A stretch of 64,000 bases of DNA from Janthinobacterium saanense (GCF_014200675.1 NZ_JACHCI010000012.1:123204-187203), one strand, 5' to 3'; numbered from the stretch's first letter, positions 33,417-42,624 are shown. Translations and numbers: made by a program. The notes: generated by a model from the sequence alone, not told the origin.

Positions 33417-35570
33417 TTACAAGGACCCTTCCAGCATCAGGCGCACGGTGCGGTACGTAGCCGTATCGACATTGCGCTGTATGCTGCCCGTATTGTCCGC
33501 ATACAGGCTGCGCGTGGCGAACTTCTGGGCCAGCAGGTTGGCGCCGGACAGACGCAGACGCAGCTTGTCGCTGAACTTCCACAAGCCGTACAGATCGAGT
33601 TCGCGCCTGGTGCCCTGGTAACTCAATAACTCGCGTGTATCGCGCGATGGACCACCGGCCTGGTAATTCAGGTTGCCGCCCAGCGTCAGGGACAAACCGG
33701 TCAACTGGTAATCGGCGCCCAGGTTGGCGCTCCACGGCAACTGGCTATCGAGCCGGTTATCCGGGCCGGGAACGGCATCCACGCGCGACCAGTTGCGCGC
33801 CAGGTTGGCCCGCAGATCGAGCTTGGGTGCGCCGGCGAACAGCGCCGTCAAGGGCAGCTTCGCTTCCAGCTCGATACCGCGCACCTGCGCCGTGCCGTTG
33901 TTGAAGGGCGAACTGACCCAGCGCCCATTATCCTGATACAGCCGATCCATCATGACGTCGGTGATGCGCCGCATGGTGGCGCTGGCGCTCAGCATGGCGC
34001 CTTCACCCAGATAATATTCATAGGCGGCGTCCAGGCCCCACGCCAGTTCCGGGCGCAGCGCCGGATTACCCTGCGTATCCGGGTTGGTGGGGCTATTGCC
34101 ATTGTCTATGGTGTAGGGACGCGGTATCAGCTGGAAAATCTGCGGCGCCTTGTAAGTGCGCGTGACGGCCAGACGCACCTGGTCCTGGCTGCGCAGCTTC
34201 CACAGGCTTTGCAGCACGGGGCTCCACACCTGTGACCGCACATCGACTGCAGCGCCATCACCGGTGGCGCTGGCCGTGCGCAAGGCTTCCCAGCGCAATC
34301 CCAGGTAGAGCGACCAGCGGCTTGATACTTCCCATTCATCCTGCGCAAACAGGGCCAGGCGGCGCACCGTGGCGGCATAGTCTTCGTCAGACAGCACGGG
34401 CGGCCCGTCCGAATCGAACTGGCGTTCGCGGCGAAAGTCCGCGCGCCGCCGGCGCTCTGCCTCCCAGCCCGCCGCCAGGGTATGGTGCTCGCCCAGGGTT
34501 TGACGATAGGTGCCGCTGGCACTGATACCCACATCGTCCACGCCCGAATCGACCAGGCGGGTGGTACTGCTTGCCAGGCCAGCGCCCGTGAAGGTGTAGT
34601 CGCTGCTGCGGTGGTTGTAGTTCAGGCCCAGCTTCAGGTCGAGACTGGCGCCGTGTTCCAGCTTGCGCAGCCAGTGCAGATCGCTGCGCGCGGTGCTGCT
34701 GTCCTGGTTAAAGTAGGCGTCATTGTCCGGGTACTCGGTATTACCGCCCAGGTAAGCGGTTTCCGCCACATGGCGGGCGCTGGCCAGGCGCCGGAAACTG
34801 AACAGGTTTTGCAGGGACAGGCTGTCTTCGCCCGCCAAAGCCCATTGCAAGCGGGGCGCCAGCTCGATCGCATCCGTGGTCACGCGCTCGGTCAGCGGCA
34901 GATGGCGCAGCACCGTCGGTGTGCCATCGACGGCATACTCACGGTCCCATTCGTCAAACAAGCCCTGGCGCCCCGTGTGGCTGAGCGTGCCGGCCAGCGC
35001 ATACGACAACCGTCCATCCTTGTCGGACAATTGCATCGTGGCGCTGCCGGCCGGCATGCCATGGCTGTTCGATGCGCCCAGCTTGAAAGTACGCTCCGGC
35101 TTACGGGAGGTTTTTTTCAAGATGATATTGATGGACCCGGCAATCGCCTGCGCAGAAAATTCGGCCGTGGCAGCGCGCATGATCTCCACCCGCTCGACCA
35201 GTTCCGGGTCCAGCGAGTCCAGCGAAAACCCGGCGGGCACGGGCACGCCATTGAGCATGATCAAGGTATAGCCCTGGCCCAGGCCACGCAGCTGTATCTG
35301 ACCACCTTGCCCGCCCTGCCCCGCTCCCGGCGGCCCGCCAATGCTAATGCCGGGCAAGCGCTTCAAGGCATCCGACAGGCTGCGGTCGCCCTGCTGGTTC
35401 AATTCTTCGTAGCCGACCACGATGCTGGCCACCGTATCGTTGCGCCGCTGCTGCAGCTTGCCGGCATTCACGGTCACGGAAGGCACCGTGGCATCTGGGA
35501 TGACATCATCGGCACGGACGTGCGCCGTCAACGGCAGCGCAAGGCTGCACAAAAATATACTCAGTCGCAT
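33417..35570 (-). CDS. TonB-dependent outer-membrane receptor
   Basis: Ligand-gated outer-membrane barrel energised by TonB, 717 residues. Signal peptide 1-20 (MRLSIFLCSLALPLTAHVRA), plug domain about 40-150 (QQGDRSLSDALKRLPGISIG, IQLRGLGQGYTLIMLNGVPV, VERVEIMRAATAEFSAQAIA) and a 22-strand barrel ending in RTVRLMLEGSL. The ligand cannot be told from sequence; siderophore, peptide or glycan are all possible. Start at ATG 35570, where the signal peptide begins. The M56-M23 gene ends 82 bp upstream on the same strand, so BlaI may control this receptor. Confidence 0.93.
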   Translation of the reverse strand: MRLSIFLCSLALPLTAHVRADDVIPDATVPSVTVNAGKLQQRRNDTVASIVVGYEELNQQGDRSLSDALKRLPGISIGGPPGAGQGGQGGQIQLRGLGQGYTLIMLNGVPVPAGFSLDSLDPELVERVEIMRAATAEFSAQAIAGSINIILKKTSRKPERTFKLGASNSHGMPAGSATMQLSDKDGRLSYALAGTLSHTGRQGLFDEWDREYAVDGTPTVLRHLPLTERVTTDAIELAPRLQWALAGEDSLSLQNLFSFRRLASARHVAETAYLGGNTEYPDNDAYFNQDSSTARSDLHWLRKLEHGASLDLKLGLNYNHRSSDYTFTGAGLASSTTRLVDSGVDDVGISASGTYRQTLGEHHTLAAGWEAERRRRADFRRERQFDSDGPPVLSDEDYAATVRRLALFAQDEWEVSSRWSLYLGLRWEALRTASATGDGAAVDVRSQVWSPVLQSLWKLRSQDQVRLAVTRTYKAPQIFQLIPRPYTIDNGNSPTNPDTQGNPALRPELAWGLDAAYEYYLGEGAMLSASATMRRITDVMMDRLYQDNGRWVSSPFNNGTAQVRGIELEAKLPLTALFAGAPKLDLRANLARNWSRVDAVPGPDNRLDSQLPWSANLGADYQLTGLSLTLGGNLNYQAGGPSRDTRELLSYQGTRRELDLYGLWKFSDKLRLRLSGANLLAQKFATRSLYADNTGSIQRNVDTATYRTVRLMLEGSL

Positions 35571-35652
35571 GGAAGTTCCTGGAAAGGTGGGTGGTTGCCG
35601 GGTGAGCGCAATGCGCCAACCCGACATTCAAGCTAGATATTAAGACCCAGGA

Positions 35653-37158
35653 TTAGCGGCCAAATTGTTCGCGCCGCATGCGCAGGGCGCGCTCGCTGGC
35701 GTTGGCGTCCAGGCCGGCCAGCCTGGTTTGCGGATCTTGCCGCTTGCCGTCCTGCCGAACCTGGAAGTGCAGGTGCGGACCGGTCGCCGCCCGGCCTGTT
35801 GCGCCCACCGTGCCGATGGTCTGGCCTGCCTTGACGAGCGTGCCATCGGCCAGCGCCACGCTGTCGAGATGGATATACAGGGATTCCAGCCCGCCGCCAT
35901 GGTCTATGCGCACCAGATTGCCCATCCAGTCATCGTGCGCCACCCTGGCCACGCCATCAGCCACCGCATGCACGGGCGTGCCACGGCTGGCGGCCAGATC
36001 CAGTCCACTCAGCCCCTTGGGTGTAGTGGGACGCACTACACCAAAGAAACCGGTGACGCGCATGCTGGCCAGCGGATTGCGCCAGGGAGCAGCATGCACC
36101 GTTGCCGTGGTGGCTGCCGGTTCGGCCGGCGCCCAGGCCAGGGCCGGTTGCAAGCCCAGGCTACCTGCGCCCAAAGTGCCAAGCCCCATCACCAGGGCCA
36201 GCTTGACGCCCCAGGGCATGGCGGCTGGCTGCGGATCACGCATGCGGGCCACCCGGTCGACCATGCCGCCCTGTTTGCCACCGAAGGCCAGGCCGGCAGG
36301 AAAACAGGCTTGCACGCTCAGTTGGCGCACCAGCGCCGCCGCATACTGTTGCCGCTGCTGCTGCGGACGGCCGGCCAGCACTTGCCGGTCGCAGCCCAGT
36401 TCCTGCGCCCAACCCAGTTTCTGGCCCAGCCAGCGCAAGGCCGGGTTGAACCACAGCAAGGCATGCAGGCTGTTCGCCAGTAATTGCACGGCAGGATCGC
36501 GGCGGCGCGTATGCGTCAGTTCGTGTTCGATAATCAATTGCTGCTGCTCTTGCGTAAATTGCGCCAGATGCGCGGGCAGTAGCAAGCGCGGCTGCAGGGC
36601 GCCCAGCAGCATGGGCGAAATCGGCGCATCGATTTCCAGCACTTCCATGCGCCGCTGCTGCAACTGCTGCAGTTGCGCCTCTGAAAAAGCGCCGTGCTCG
36701 CGCATGGCGGCCACGCCCAGCGGACGCGCCGCCTTCAGCATGTCCAGCACGAGGGCCTGGCCGCGCCGGTAGCGCCAGGCCACCGCCACTATCCCCAGCG
36801 GGTAGACCAGCAGCCAGGCCATCGCCAAACGTTTGAGCCAGACCGCATGGGAAGTAATGTCCAAGGGTTCGTCAACCTGCGCTACTGCCGCTTGCACGAG
36901 CGGCAGCGGCAGCGCCTGAACTACCGTGGTCGCCACCGGCAAGCTCACTTCCGGCACCACGCTGATACGCTGGCTGTGCGGCAACAGGGACAAAATGAAT
37001 ACACAGGCCAGCAGCAGCTGCGCGCCCAGCCACACGCCGCGCTGGGCCGCCAGCACGGGCCAGCGCCGTTGCGCCAGGTGCAGCAGCCCCTGCAACAGCA
37101 AACCGGCCAGCAGGCAGGCGACCGTCGATTGCAATAATTTCAAGGCAAACAAGATCAT
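35653..37158 (-). CDS. M56 (BlaR1/MecR1-type) membrane metallopeptidase fused to an M23-like domain
   Basis: 501-residue membrane sensor-protease. Transmembrane segments at about 4-28, 42-60, 109-128 and 316-337; the M56 zinc site IIEHELTHTRRRD (H212, E213, H216) with ELGCD (253-257) as third-ligand region lies in the cytoplasmic loop. The part after the last membrane segment (about 355-501) is periplasmic and M23/LytM-like: GLSGLDLAASRGTPV, YIHL (H430), GPHLHFQV (H462, H464). The first M23 zinc ligand, normally His in HxGxD, is Leu (L383) although D387 is kept, so the domain is probably a peptidoglycan-binding sensor rather than an endopeptidase. BlaR1 has a penicillin-binding sensor in this place. 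The gene begins 3 bp after the blaI-like gene. Confidence 0.9.
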   Translation of the reverse strand: MILFALKLLQSTVACLLAGLLLQGLLHLAQRRWPVLAAQRGVWLGAQLLLACVFILSLLPHSQRISVVPEVSLPVATTVVQALPLPLVQAAVAQVDEPLDITSHAVWLKRLAMAWLLVYPLGIVAVAWRYRRGQALVLDMLKAARPLGVAAMREHGAFSEAQLQQLQQRRMEVLEIDAPISPMLLGALQPRLLLPAHLAQFTQEQQQLIIEHELTHTRRRDPAVQLLANSLHALLWFNPALRWLGQKLGWAQELGCDRQVLAGRPQQQRQQYAAALVRQLSVQACFPAGLAFGGKQGGMVDRVARMRDPQPAAMPWGVKLALVMGLGTLGAGSLGLQPALAWAPAEPAATTATVHAAPWRNPLASMRVTGFFGVVRPTTPKGLSGLDLAASRGTPVHAVADGVARVAHDDWMGNLVRIDHGGGLESLYIHLDSVALADGTLVKAGQTIGTVGATGRAATGPHLHFQVRQDGKRQDPQTRLAGLDANASERALRMRREQFGR

Positions 37159-37161
37159 CGC

Positions 37162-37539
37162 CTACTCCTTGCTGTCGAGAGGCCAGTCCTGCAGCATCTG
37201 TTCCAGCTCAGCCAGTTCCTGCCTATCCACCAGCTTGCTGCCCGTAAACATGCTGACCGGCAAAGGGCTGTCGATTTCCATCACGCGCCGGCCAAAGTCA
37301 TGCGCAAACGCGGCCAGGGTAGCCACCTTGTCCACATGGGCTTCATATACCAGCACGCCATGCAGGCTGCGCTGGGACAACATGCCTTTTTCCAGCATGC
37401 GCTCGACCGTCTTGCGGGTCGAGGAAAACGACCAGCCCAGTTCTGCTTCCACGCTGGCATGCAGTTCACGGGACGACAGGGGCTGCTGCTTCCACAGTGC
37501 CTTCAATAACGATAGTTCGGTAACGGATGGCGTAGCCAT
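37162..37539 (-). CDS. BlaI/MecI-family repressor
   Basis: 125-residue winged-helix repressor (TELSLLKALWKQQPLSSREL, WSFSSTRKTVERMLEKGMLS, then wing and dimerisation helices DRQELAELEQMLQDWP). In BlaI/MecI systems the partner M56 protease triggers cleavage of the repressor. Here the M56 partner follows 3 bp downstream, so the pair should work the same way. Two matching dyads 37-80 bp upstream of its ATG are the probable operators, giving autoregulation of the whole leftward cluster. Confidence 0.92.
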   Translation of the reverse strand: MATPSVTELSLLKALWKQQPLSSRELHASVEAELGWSFSSTRKTVERMLEKGMLSQRSLHGVLVYEAHVDKVATLAAFAHDFGRRVMEIDSPLPVSMFTGSKLVDRQELAELEQMLQDWPLDSKE

Positions 37540-37575
37540 GCTGGACTCCTGCTGTGACGATTAAAACAATTATGC

Positions 37576-37619
37576 GACAAGTGTCACATGCAAGGCAAGC
37601 AAAATTTGCGACAACTGTC
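37576..37619. promoter_or_regulatory. Twin operator dyads for the BlaI-type repressor
   Basis: GACAAGTGTC (37576-37585) and GACAACTGTC (37610-37619) are dyads within a longer shared context, TGCGACAAsTGTCACATG. Centres are 34 bp apart, about three helical turns. Paired TACAnnTGTA-like dyads are the known BlaI/MecI operator form; these read GACAnnTGTC. They lie upstream of blaI and also upstream of rhlE. Confidence 0.7.
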
Positions 37620-37660
37620 ACATGGATTTTCCTTCAGGCATCCTTTCCTTTGCGAATCAA

Positions 37661-37691
37661 TTGAAACGCTTTTATGCCAGGCTGTTATACT
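37661..37691 (+). promoter_or_regulatory. Candidate sigma-70 promoter for rhlE
   Basis: TTGAAA (37661-37666) and TATACT (37686-37691) with 19 bp between, or TTATAC with 18 bp. This would leave a 5' untranslated leader of about 110 nt before the rhlE ATG, as is usual for DEAD-box helicase genes that are controlled in the leader. Confidence 0.45.
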
Positions 37692-37806
37692 TCGCGTGTG
37701 CGGCACATATGACCAGTCCCCTTGCCGCTGTCTTTCGACCCCTAATCTGATTGCCTGCGACTGGCGCCTCACGATGGCGACAGGCCGATCTCACAATAAA
37801 GTTATC

Positions 37807-39192
37807 ATGTCCTTTTCCTCCCTCGGATTGTCCGACGCTATCGTACGTGCCGTTACCGAACACGGCTACACCGTGCCGACCCCGATCCAGACTCAGGCGA
37901 TCCCTGCCGTGCTGGCTGGCGGCGACTTGCTGGCCGGCGCACAAACCGGTACCGGCAAGACGGCCGGCTTCACCCTGCCCGTGCTGCACCGCCTGTCGAC
38001 CGACGCGAATGGCGCGGCGATCACCAGCAACAGCTCGACGCGCCCGATCCGCGCACTGATCTTGGCGCCGACGCGCGAACTGGCAGCGCAAGTTGAAGAA
38101 AGCGTGCGCGCCTACAGCAAGTACACCAAGCTGAACTCGACCGTGATCTTCGGCGGCGTCGGCATCAACCCGCAAATCAAGCAGCTGAAGCACGGCGTCG
38201 ACATCCTGGTCGCCACGCCAGGCCGTTTGCTCGACCACATGGGCCAGAACACGGTCGACCTGTCGAAAGTGGAAATCCTGATCCTCGACGAAGCCGACCG
38301 CATGCTCGACATGGGCTTCATCCGCGACATCAAGAAAGTACTGGCCGTACTGCCGCCGAAACGCCAGAACCTGCTGTTCTCGGCTACTTTCTCGGAAGAG
38401 ATCAAGGCCCTGGCCGACGGCTTGCTGAACAAGCCAGCCATGATCGAAGTGGCGCGCCGCAATTCGACCGTGGAAGTGATCAAGCAAAAGATCCATCCGG
38501 TCGACCGCGACAAGAAGCACCCGATGCTGTCCTATCTGATCAAATCGAACAACTGGACGCAAGTGCTGGTATTTACCCGCACCAAGCACGGCGCCAACAA
38601 ACTGGTCGAGCAACTGGGCGCGGACGGTATCGGCGCGCTGGCAATTCACGGCAACAAGAGCCAGTCGGCCCGCACGCGCGCGCTGTCCGAATTCAAGGAT
38701 GGCACCCTGCAAGTGCTGGTCGCCACCGACATCGCTGCGCGCGGTATTGACATCGATCAACTGCCACACGTGGTGAACTACGACTTGCCGAACATTCCGG
38801 AAGATTATGTGCACCGTATCGGCCGTACGGGCCGTGCCGGCGCCAAGGGCGAAGCCGTGTCGCTGGTCTGCGTGGATGAGCACGAAATGTTGAAAGACAT
38901 CGAAAAGCTGATCAAGCAAACCTTGCCGCGCGAAGTCATCCCTGGTTTTGAACCAGACCTGAACGCCCGCGCCCAGCCTGTGCAATTGCGCAGCGGCACC
39001 GGCGGTCACCGCAACAACAGCCGCGCGCCAGCCGGCGCCGTGGTGCGTGTAAAAACTGGCGGCAGTGGCGCCAAGCCACGCAGCGCCGGCCCATCGGGCG
39101 GCGGCGGTGGTGGTGGTAACCGTAGTGGCGGCGGTGGTGGCAATCAGCCGCGCTCGGCAGCATCACACCGCTCCGGCGGCCGCGGCCGCTAA
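37807..39192 (+). CDS. rhlE: DEAD-box ATP-dependent RNA helicase RhlE
   Basis: RNA helicase for ribosome assembly and RNA turnover, 461 residues. Q-motif ([14 protein letters not shown]), motif I AQTGTGKT, Ia PTRELA, Ib [26 protein letters not shown], and C-terminal motifs IV-VI ending in [10 protein letters not shown]. The C-terminus is a Gly/Arg/Ser-rich basic tail ([15 protein letters not shown] region) for RNA binding. Start ATG 37807 ([15 protein letters not shown]) matches RhlE; the frame extends upstream through non-conserved codons. Strong terminator downstream. Confidence 0.95.
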   Translation: MSFSSLGLSDAIVRAVTEHGYTVPTPIQTQAIPAVLAGGDLLAGAQTGTGKTAGFTLPVLHRLSTDANGAAITSNSSTRPIRALILAPTRELAAQVEESVRAYSKYTKLNSTVIFGGVGINPQIKQLKHGVDILVATPGRLLDHMGQNTVDLSKVEILILDEADRMLDMGFIRDIKKVLAVLPPKRQNLLFSATFSEEIKALADGLLNKPAMIEVARRNSTVEVIKQKIHPVDRDKKHPMLSYLIKSNNWTQVLVFTRTKHGANKLVEQLGADGIGALAIHGNKSQSARTRALSEFKDGTLQVLVATDIAARGIDIDQLPHVVNYDLPNIPEDYVHRIGRTGRAGAKGEAVSLVCVDEHEMLKDIEKLIKQTLPREVIPGFEPDLNARAQPVQLRSGTGGHRNNSRAPAGAVVRVKTGGSGAKPRSAGPSGGGGGGGNRSGGGGGNQPRSAASHRSGGRGR

Positions 39193-39209
39193 GCCCTTCC
39201 CGGCTTGAC

Positions 39210-39248
39210 AAAAACCGTTCCAGGACTTGCTTCTGGAACGGTTTTTTT
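39210..39248 (+). terminator. Rho-independent terminator after rhlE
   Basis: AACCGTTCCAG pairs with CTGGAACGGTT around a 9-base loop and is followed by T7. Confidence 0.9.
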
Positions 39249-39316
39249 ATGCCCGCCACTTTCCTGGAAATTGGGCTAGGATAGTGTCCAACCTCCCCTC
39301 ACTCTGTGTCCACGCC

Positions 39317-40099
39317 ATGCCCAACTTTGCCGCCAACCTCAGCTTGCTGTTCACCGAACTGCCCTTCCTCGACCGTTTCGCCGCTGCCAGGGCGGCCGGC
39401 TTCGGCGCCGTCGAATTCCTGTTTCCGTATGCGGTGGAAAAGCAGCACATCGCTGCGCGGCTGGAACAGCACCAGCTGCAACTGGCGTTATTCAATATGC
39501 CGCCCGGCGAGTGGGAACAGGGCGAGCGCGGCATCGCCTGCGATCCGCGCCGCAACGAGGAATTTCGCGCTGGCGTGCGCCTGGCCATCGACTATGCGCA
39601 GGCGCTGGGCGCGACCCGGCTGCACTGCATGGCCGGTATTGTGCCGGCCGGCATGAGTCTGGAGCGGGCGCGGCAAAGCCTGATCGGCAATCTGCAATAT
39701 GCGGCCGATGCCTGCCGCCCACATGGCATCGAGGTCTTGATCGAGCCGATCAACCATTACGACATGCCGGGTTACTTTCTCCAGCATAGCCAGCAAGCGG
39801 CCGACATCATCGCCGATTGCCAGCGCAGCAATGTTTTCCTGCAATACGACATTTATCATATGCAACGCATGGAAGGCGAGTTGAGCAACACCATCCGCAG
39901 CTTGCTGCCGCTGATACGGCATATCCAGATCGCCGATACGCCGGGCCGCCACGAACCGGGCACAGGCGAAATCAATTACCGCTACCTGTTCAAGCTGCTA
40001 GACCAGGTCGGCTACAAAGGCTGGGTAGGCTGCGAATACCGCCCCGCCGGCGATACCCTCGCTGGCCTGGCTTGGCGCACACAATTGCTCACCGACTAA
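39317..40099 (+). CDS. hyi: Hydroxypyruvate isomerase (Hyi family, TIM barrel)
   Basis: Interconverts hydroxypyruvate and tartronate semialdehyde in glyoxylate or acid-sugar breakdown. 260 residues of the xylose-isomerase-like TIM barrel with the family signatures MPNFAANLSLLFTELPFLDR, GATRLHCMAGIVPAG, EVLIEPINHYDMPGYFL (metal Glu), LQYDIYHMQRMEGEL (metal Asp, His) and GCEYRPAGDT (Glu). Length and motif order match Hyi/OtnI. Glyoxylate carboligase or tartronate semialdehyde reductase are not nearby. Start ATG 39317, because the frame upstream reads through the rhlE terminator. Confidence 0.92.
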   Translation: MPNFAANLSLLFTELPFLDRFAAARAAGFGAVEFLFPYAVEKQHIAARLEQHQLQLALFNMPPGEWEQGERGIACDPRRNEEFRAGVRLAIDYAQALGATRLHCMAGIVPAGMSLERARQSLIGNLQYAADACRPHGIEVLIEPINHYDMPGYFLQHSQQAADIIADCQRSNVFLQYDIYHMQRMEGELSNTIRSLLPLIRHIQIADTPGRHEPGTGEINYRYLFKLLDQVGYKGWVGCEYRPAGDTLAGLAWRTQLLTD

Positions 40100-40188
40100 T
40101 TCGCCTGGCTTGCGCCCGCACAAGGCGCATCACGCGAGCAGGAATAACAATACCTTTCCATACAGTATTTTCACTGTCGAGAGATATC

Positions 40189-40977
40189 GTGACTTCCCTG
40201 CCCAGCCACCTGTGTATTGTATTCAGCCTGATCATTGCCCTGGCCGCTTGCGCCGGTCCGCGCCCCGAGCTGGTCCAGGTGCGCGCGCTGGCCGCCGAAG
40301 GCAGCGCCCTGAATGCCTTCAGCGAATTGTCGCAGCGCCACCTGGACAGCTACCGGCGCAGCAGCGCTTACCTTTCGCCGCAACAAGATGCACAAGCGCG
40401 CCTGCTTGCTGCGCAAACGCGCGCCGCGCATGCCGACGTGACAGCCATCGTGCAAGCCATACGCCTGTATCTGCAGGCACTGGGCCAGCTGGCGCGCGAC
40501 GACGCTTTTGACTTGCGCAAAGAATTCAATGGCGCTGGCAGCGCCTTGCGCGCCTGGCCCGACAGCGGCATCGACGACCGCCATGTCACGGCCTATGCCA
40601 GCTTGCTGGGGCAATTATCGCGCCTGGACGGCCGCAGCAGCCAGCAAATACACCTGGCGCAAGTGCTGCACGATGGCGATGCGCCACTACAAGCTTTACT
40701 CGGAGCACTTGATGGCTTGCTGCGCCTGTACGACAAAAGCAGCGACAACGAGCGCGATATCGTGCTCGGTTTGCTGGAAGTGGAAATCGCCTATGCCGAC
40801 ACGCCGCAGCAACGCTTGCTGACGGTGCTGGCGACGTCGGTGCGGCAAGACAAAAGCGAAGAATACCGTTTGTTCGGCCTGCGCCATACCCTGGCGCGCA
40901 AGCAGCTTGGCCTGCTGGCGCGCGAACACGGGCGGCTGGCCATGGCCATCACCAGCACACCGGGAGCGCCGCCATGA
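40189..40977 (+). CDS. Predicted lipoprotein of unknown function
   Basis: 262 residues with a lipoprotein signal: hydrophobic IVFSLIIALAAC with lipobox LAAC (Cys near residue 21). The mature part is all-helical (repeated Leu/Ala/Gln heptad-like segments such as VTAIVQAIRLYLQALGQLA), without a recognisable family. Start is GTG 40189, as the frame upstream has no signal and this start places the signal correctly. Translationally coupled (ATGA overlap) to the next gene, so the two proteins probably act together at the inner face of the envelope. Confidence 0.75.
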   Translation: MTSLPSHLCIVFSLIIALAACAGPRPELVQVRALAAEGSALNAFSELSQRHLDSYRRSSAYLSPQQDAQARLLAAQTRAAHADVTAIVQAIRLYLQALGQLARDDAFDLRKEFNGAGSALRAWPDSGIDDRHVTAYASLLGQLSRLDGRSSQQIHLAQVLHDGDAPLQALLGALDGLLRLYDKSSDNERDIVLGLLEVEIAYADTPQQRLLTVLATSVRQDKSEEYRLFGLRHTLARKQLGLLAREHGRLAMAITSTPGAPP

Positions 40978-41435
40978 TGACATCCGTGATAACCGAACGC
41001 CGCGAAGCGGCACTGAGCAGCGCCATGCGCGTCGAGCAACTGGCCGACAGCCTGTCGCAGGCGGCCGCCACCCTGCATGGCGCCGTCATGCGCGCCATCC
41101 GCAAAAGGGCCAGCCAGGGCGAAAACGGTATCAGCCAGACGCAGGCGCAAGCTGTGTTTGCGCTGGAAGTTGCCCTGCGCCAGCAGGCGAACCAGCTGTA
41201 TGCCGATGCAGCCGGCCATACCGTCGAGGGACTCGATGCGGCGCAGCGCCAGCTTAGCGGCCTGCTCGACGCGGTCCGCCTCTCGATTGCCCGCAACGAT
41301 AACGTGCGTCACTGGATCAGCCTGGCAACCAGCTTGCTGAACCTGGGCAGCGCCGTCATCGCCGGCCACCCGGAGCGCATACTGGCCAGCGTCGACAAGG
41401 TGCGTGAACGTCTGCAAACGGCCCCGCACGCTTGA
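40974..41435 (+). CDS. Small helical protein, partner of the upstream lipoprotein
   Basis: 153 residues. Almost all helix (VEQLADSLSQAAATLHGAVM, LEVALRQQANQLYADAAGHT, AQRQLSGLLDAVRLSIARND), with a weakly hydrophobic segment near 117-130 (WISLATSLLNLGSAVIAG) and no signal peptide. No family recognised. Overlaps the end of the lipoprotein gene by four bases. The predicted topology suggests a cytoplasmic or peripheral protein. Confidence 0.68.
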   Translation: MMTSVITERREAALSSAMRVEQLADSLSQAAATLHGAVMRAIRKRASQGENGISQTQAQAVFALEVALRQQANQLYADAAGHTVEGLDAAQRQLSGLLDAVRLSIARNDNVRHWISLATSLLNLGSAVIAGHPERILASVDKVRERLQTAPHA

Positions 41436-41514
41436 TTGCAATCAGTTTGCCAGCGCCTATACTGATCTCGCACCGCACGGCAATCATGCCGGCGGGACGA
41501 TCAGGAGAGCAACC

Positions 41515-41931
41515 ATGCGAGCCGAGGCGTATTTGCAATTCAATGGAAACTGCGCGCAAGCGCTGGAATATTACCGTCAGCATCTGCACGGCGAAAACCT
41601 GTTCCTGATGCCGTTTCGCGGCACGCCGGGGCAGGAGCAAGTCAAGCAAGACTGGTATGACAAGATCATGCACGGCTCGGTGCAGATCGGCCCTACCTCG
41701 GTGATGGGCAGCGATGGCGGCTGTCCGGAAGATGGCGCCAAGGGCATGTCGGGCTGCTCGATCGCCCTCAACGTGCCCGACCCGCTCGAGGCGGAGCGGG
41801 TGTTCGCCGCACTGGCCCGCGATGGCATTATCCGCATGCCCTTGCAGGAAACATTCTGGGCAAAAAGATTCGGCATGCTGAGCGATCAATTCGGCGTTGC
41901 CTGGATGATCAACTGCGAAAAGCCAGCATAG
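41515..41931 (+). CDS. VOC-superfamily PhnB-like protein
   Basis: 138-residue glyoxalase/bleomycin-resistance-fold protein of the PhnB/YjdN group: EAYLQFNGNCAQALEYYRQ, GSVQIGPTSVMGSDG, SIALNVPDPLEAERVFAALA, FWAKRFGMLSDQFGVAWMIN. The closing FGxxxDxFGxxW motif is typical. Usual function is unknown. The first metal ligand (often His or Gln near residue 7) is not obvious. Ribosome site CAGGAGAG precedes ATG 41515. Confidence 0.87.
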   Translation: MRAEAYLQFNGNCAQALEYYRQHLHGENLFLMPFRGTPGQEQVKQDWYDKIMHGSVQIGPTSVMGSDGGCPEDGAKGMSGCSIALNVPDPLEAERVFAALARDGIIRMPLQETFWAKRFGMLSDQFGVAWMINCEKPA

Positions 41932-42040
41932 AAAGCCAGGCTGCCACCTGCGCCAGCTCAAACGCGGCGCAGGCGCCAGCACAAGCAGAGATGGTTTTCA
42001 TGGTCTACCATGAAGAGGATAACCTCTACATGAGCCGGCC

Positions 42041-42436
42041 ATGGATGCCTTACGACAAGAACTGAAGCAAGGATTGACGCAAGCGCAATGTGAACGCTTG
42101 CGCGGCGTGCTCGAACAGCGCAAGCATGCACTGCTGGCGCAGATCGACAATGAAAGCGCCGAAGCAGGCGAGCGCGGCTCCTTGCTCAAGGAAGTCGAAG
42201 CCTCGCCGGCCGACAACGCCAGCGTGCGCACCTTGAACGCCCTGGTCAGCGAAGCGGCCGAGCATCACATCGCGCAACTGGCCATCATCAAGCACGCGCT
42301 GGCCAGGTTTGCCGATGGCAGCTACGGCCTGTGCGACAACTGCGGCGAACAGATAGGCATGTCACGGCTGGAGGCCCGACCCGAAGCGCGTTTATGCATC
42401 GATTGCCAGACGCGGCTGGAAAAAGCCCGCCGCTAA
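42041..42436 (+). CDS. DksA/TraR-family zinc finger protein
   Basis: 131-residue regulator binding in the RNA polymerase secondary channel. N-terminal coiled coil (RLRGVLEQRKHALLAQIDNE), coil tip with SEAAEHHIAQLAIIKHALAR, then a C4 zinc finger CDNCG-x17-CIDC within YGLCDNCGEQIGMSRLEARP. Shorter than DksA (about 150), closer to TraR-like paralogues, so it probably tunes stress or rRNA transcription without being the main DksA. Start ATG 42041. Confidence 0.9.
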   Translation: MDALRQELKQGLTQAQCERLRGVLEQRKHALLAQIDNESAEAGERGSLLKEVEASPADNASVRTLNALVSEAAEHHIAQLAIIKHALARFADGSYGLCDNCGEQIGMSRLEARPEARLCIDCQTRLEKARR

Positions 42437-42465
42437 CTTCGCTTACCCGGCATGCATACGACAAA

Positions 42466-42497
42466 GGGCAAGGCATTGCTGCCTTGCCCCCCGTTTT
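42466..42497. terminator. Terminator between DksA-like gene and phaB
   Basis: GGGCAAGGCA (42466-42475), loop TTGC, TGCCTTGCCC (42480-42489), followed by CCCCGTTTT. It ends the rightward dksA-like transcript and may act on the convergent phaB one. Confidence 0.75.
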
Positions 42498-42624
42498 CCC
42501 ACCTTTGAACTTTGTTACCCTTGCCACCGTTGCTGCTGTCCAGCCACCCGCCAGCCTCTGTGTGCTGGCTGGGCGGTGGGGTCTCCTCCACTGCCGTTGC
42601 TCCTTGCGTACTTCCTTGATCCAA

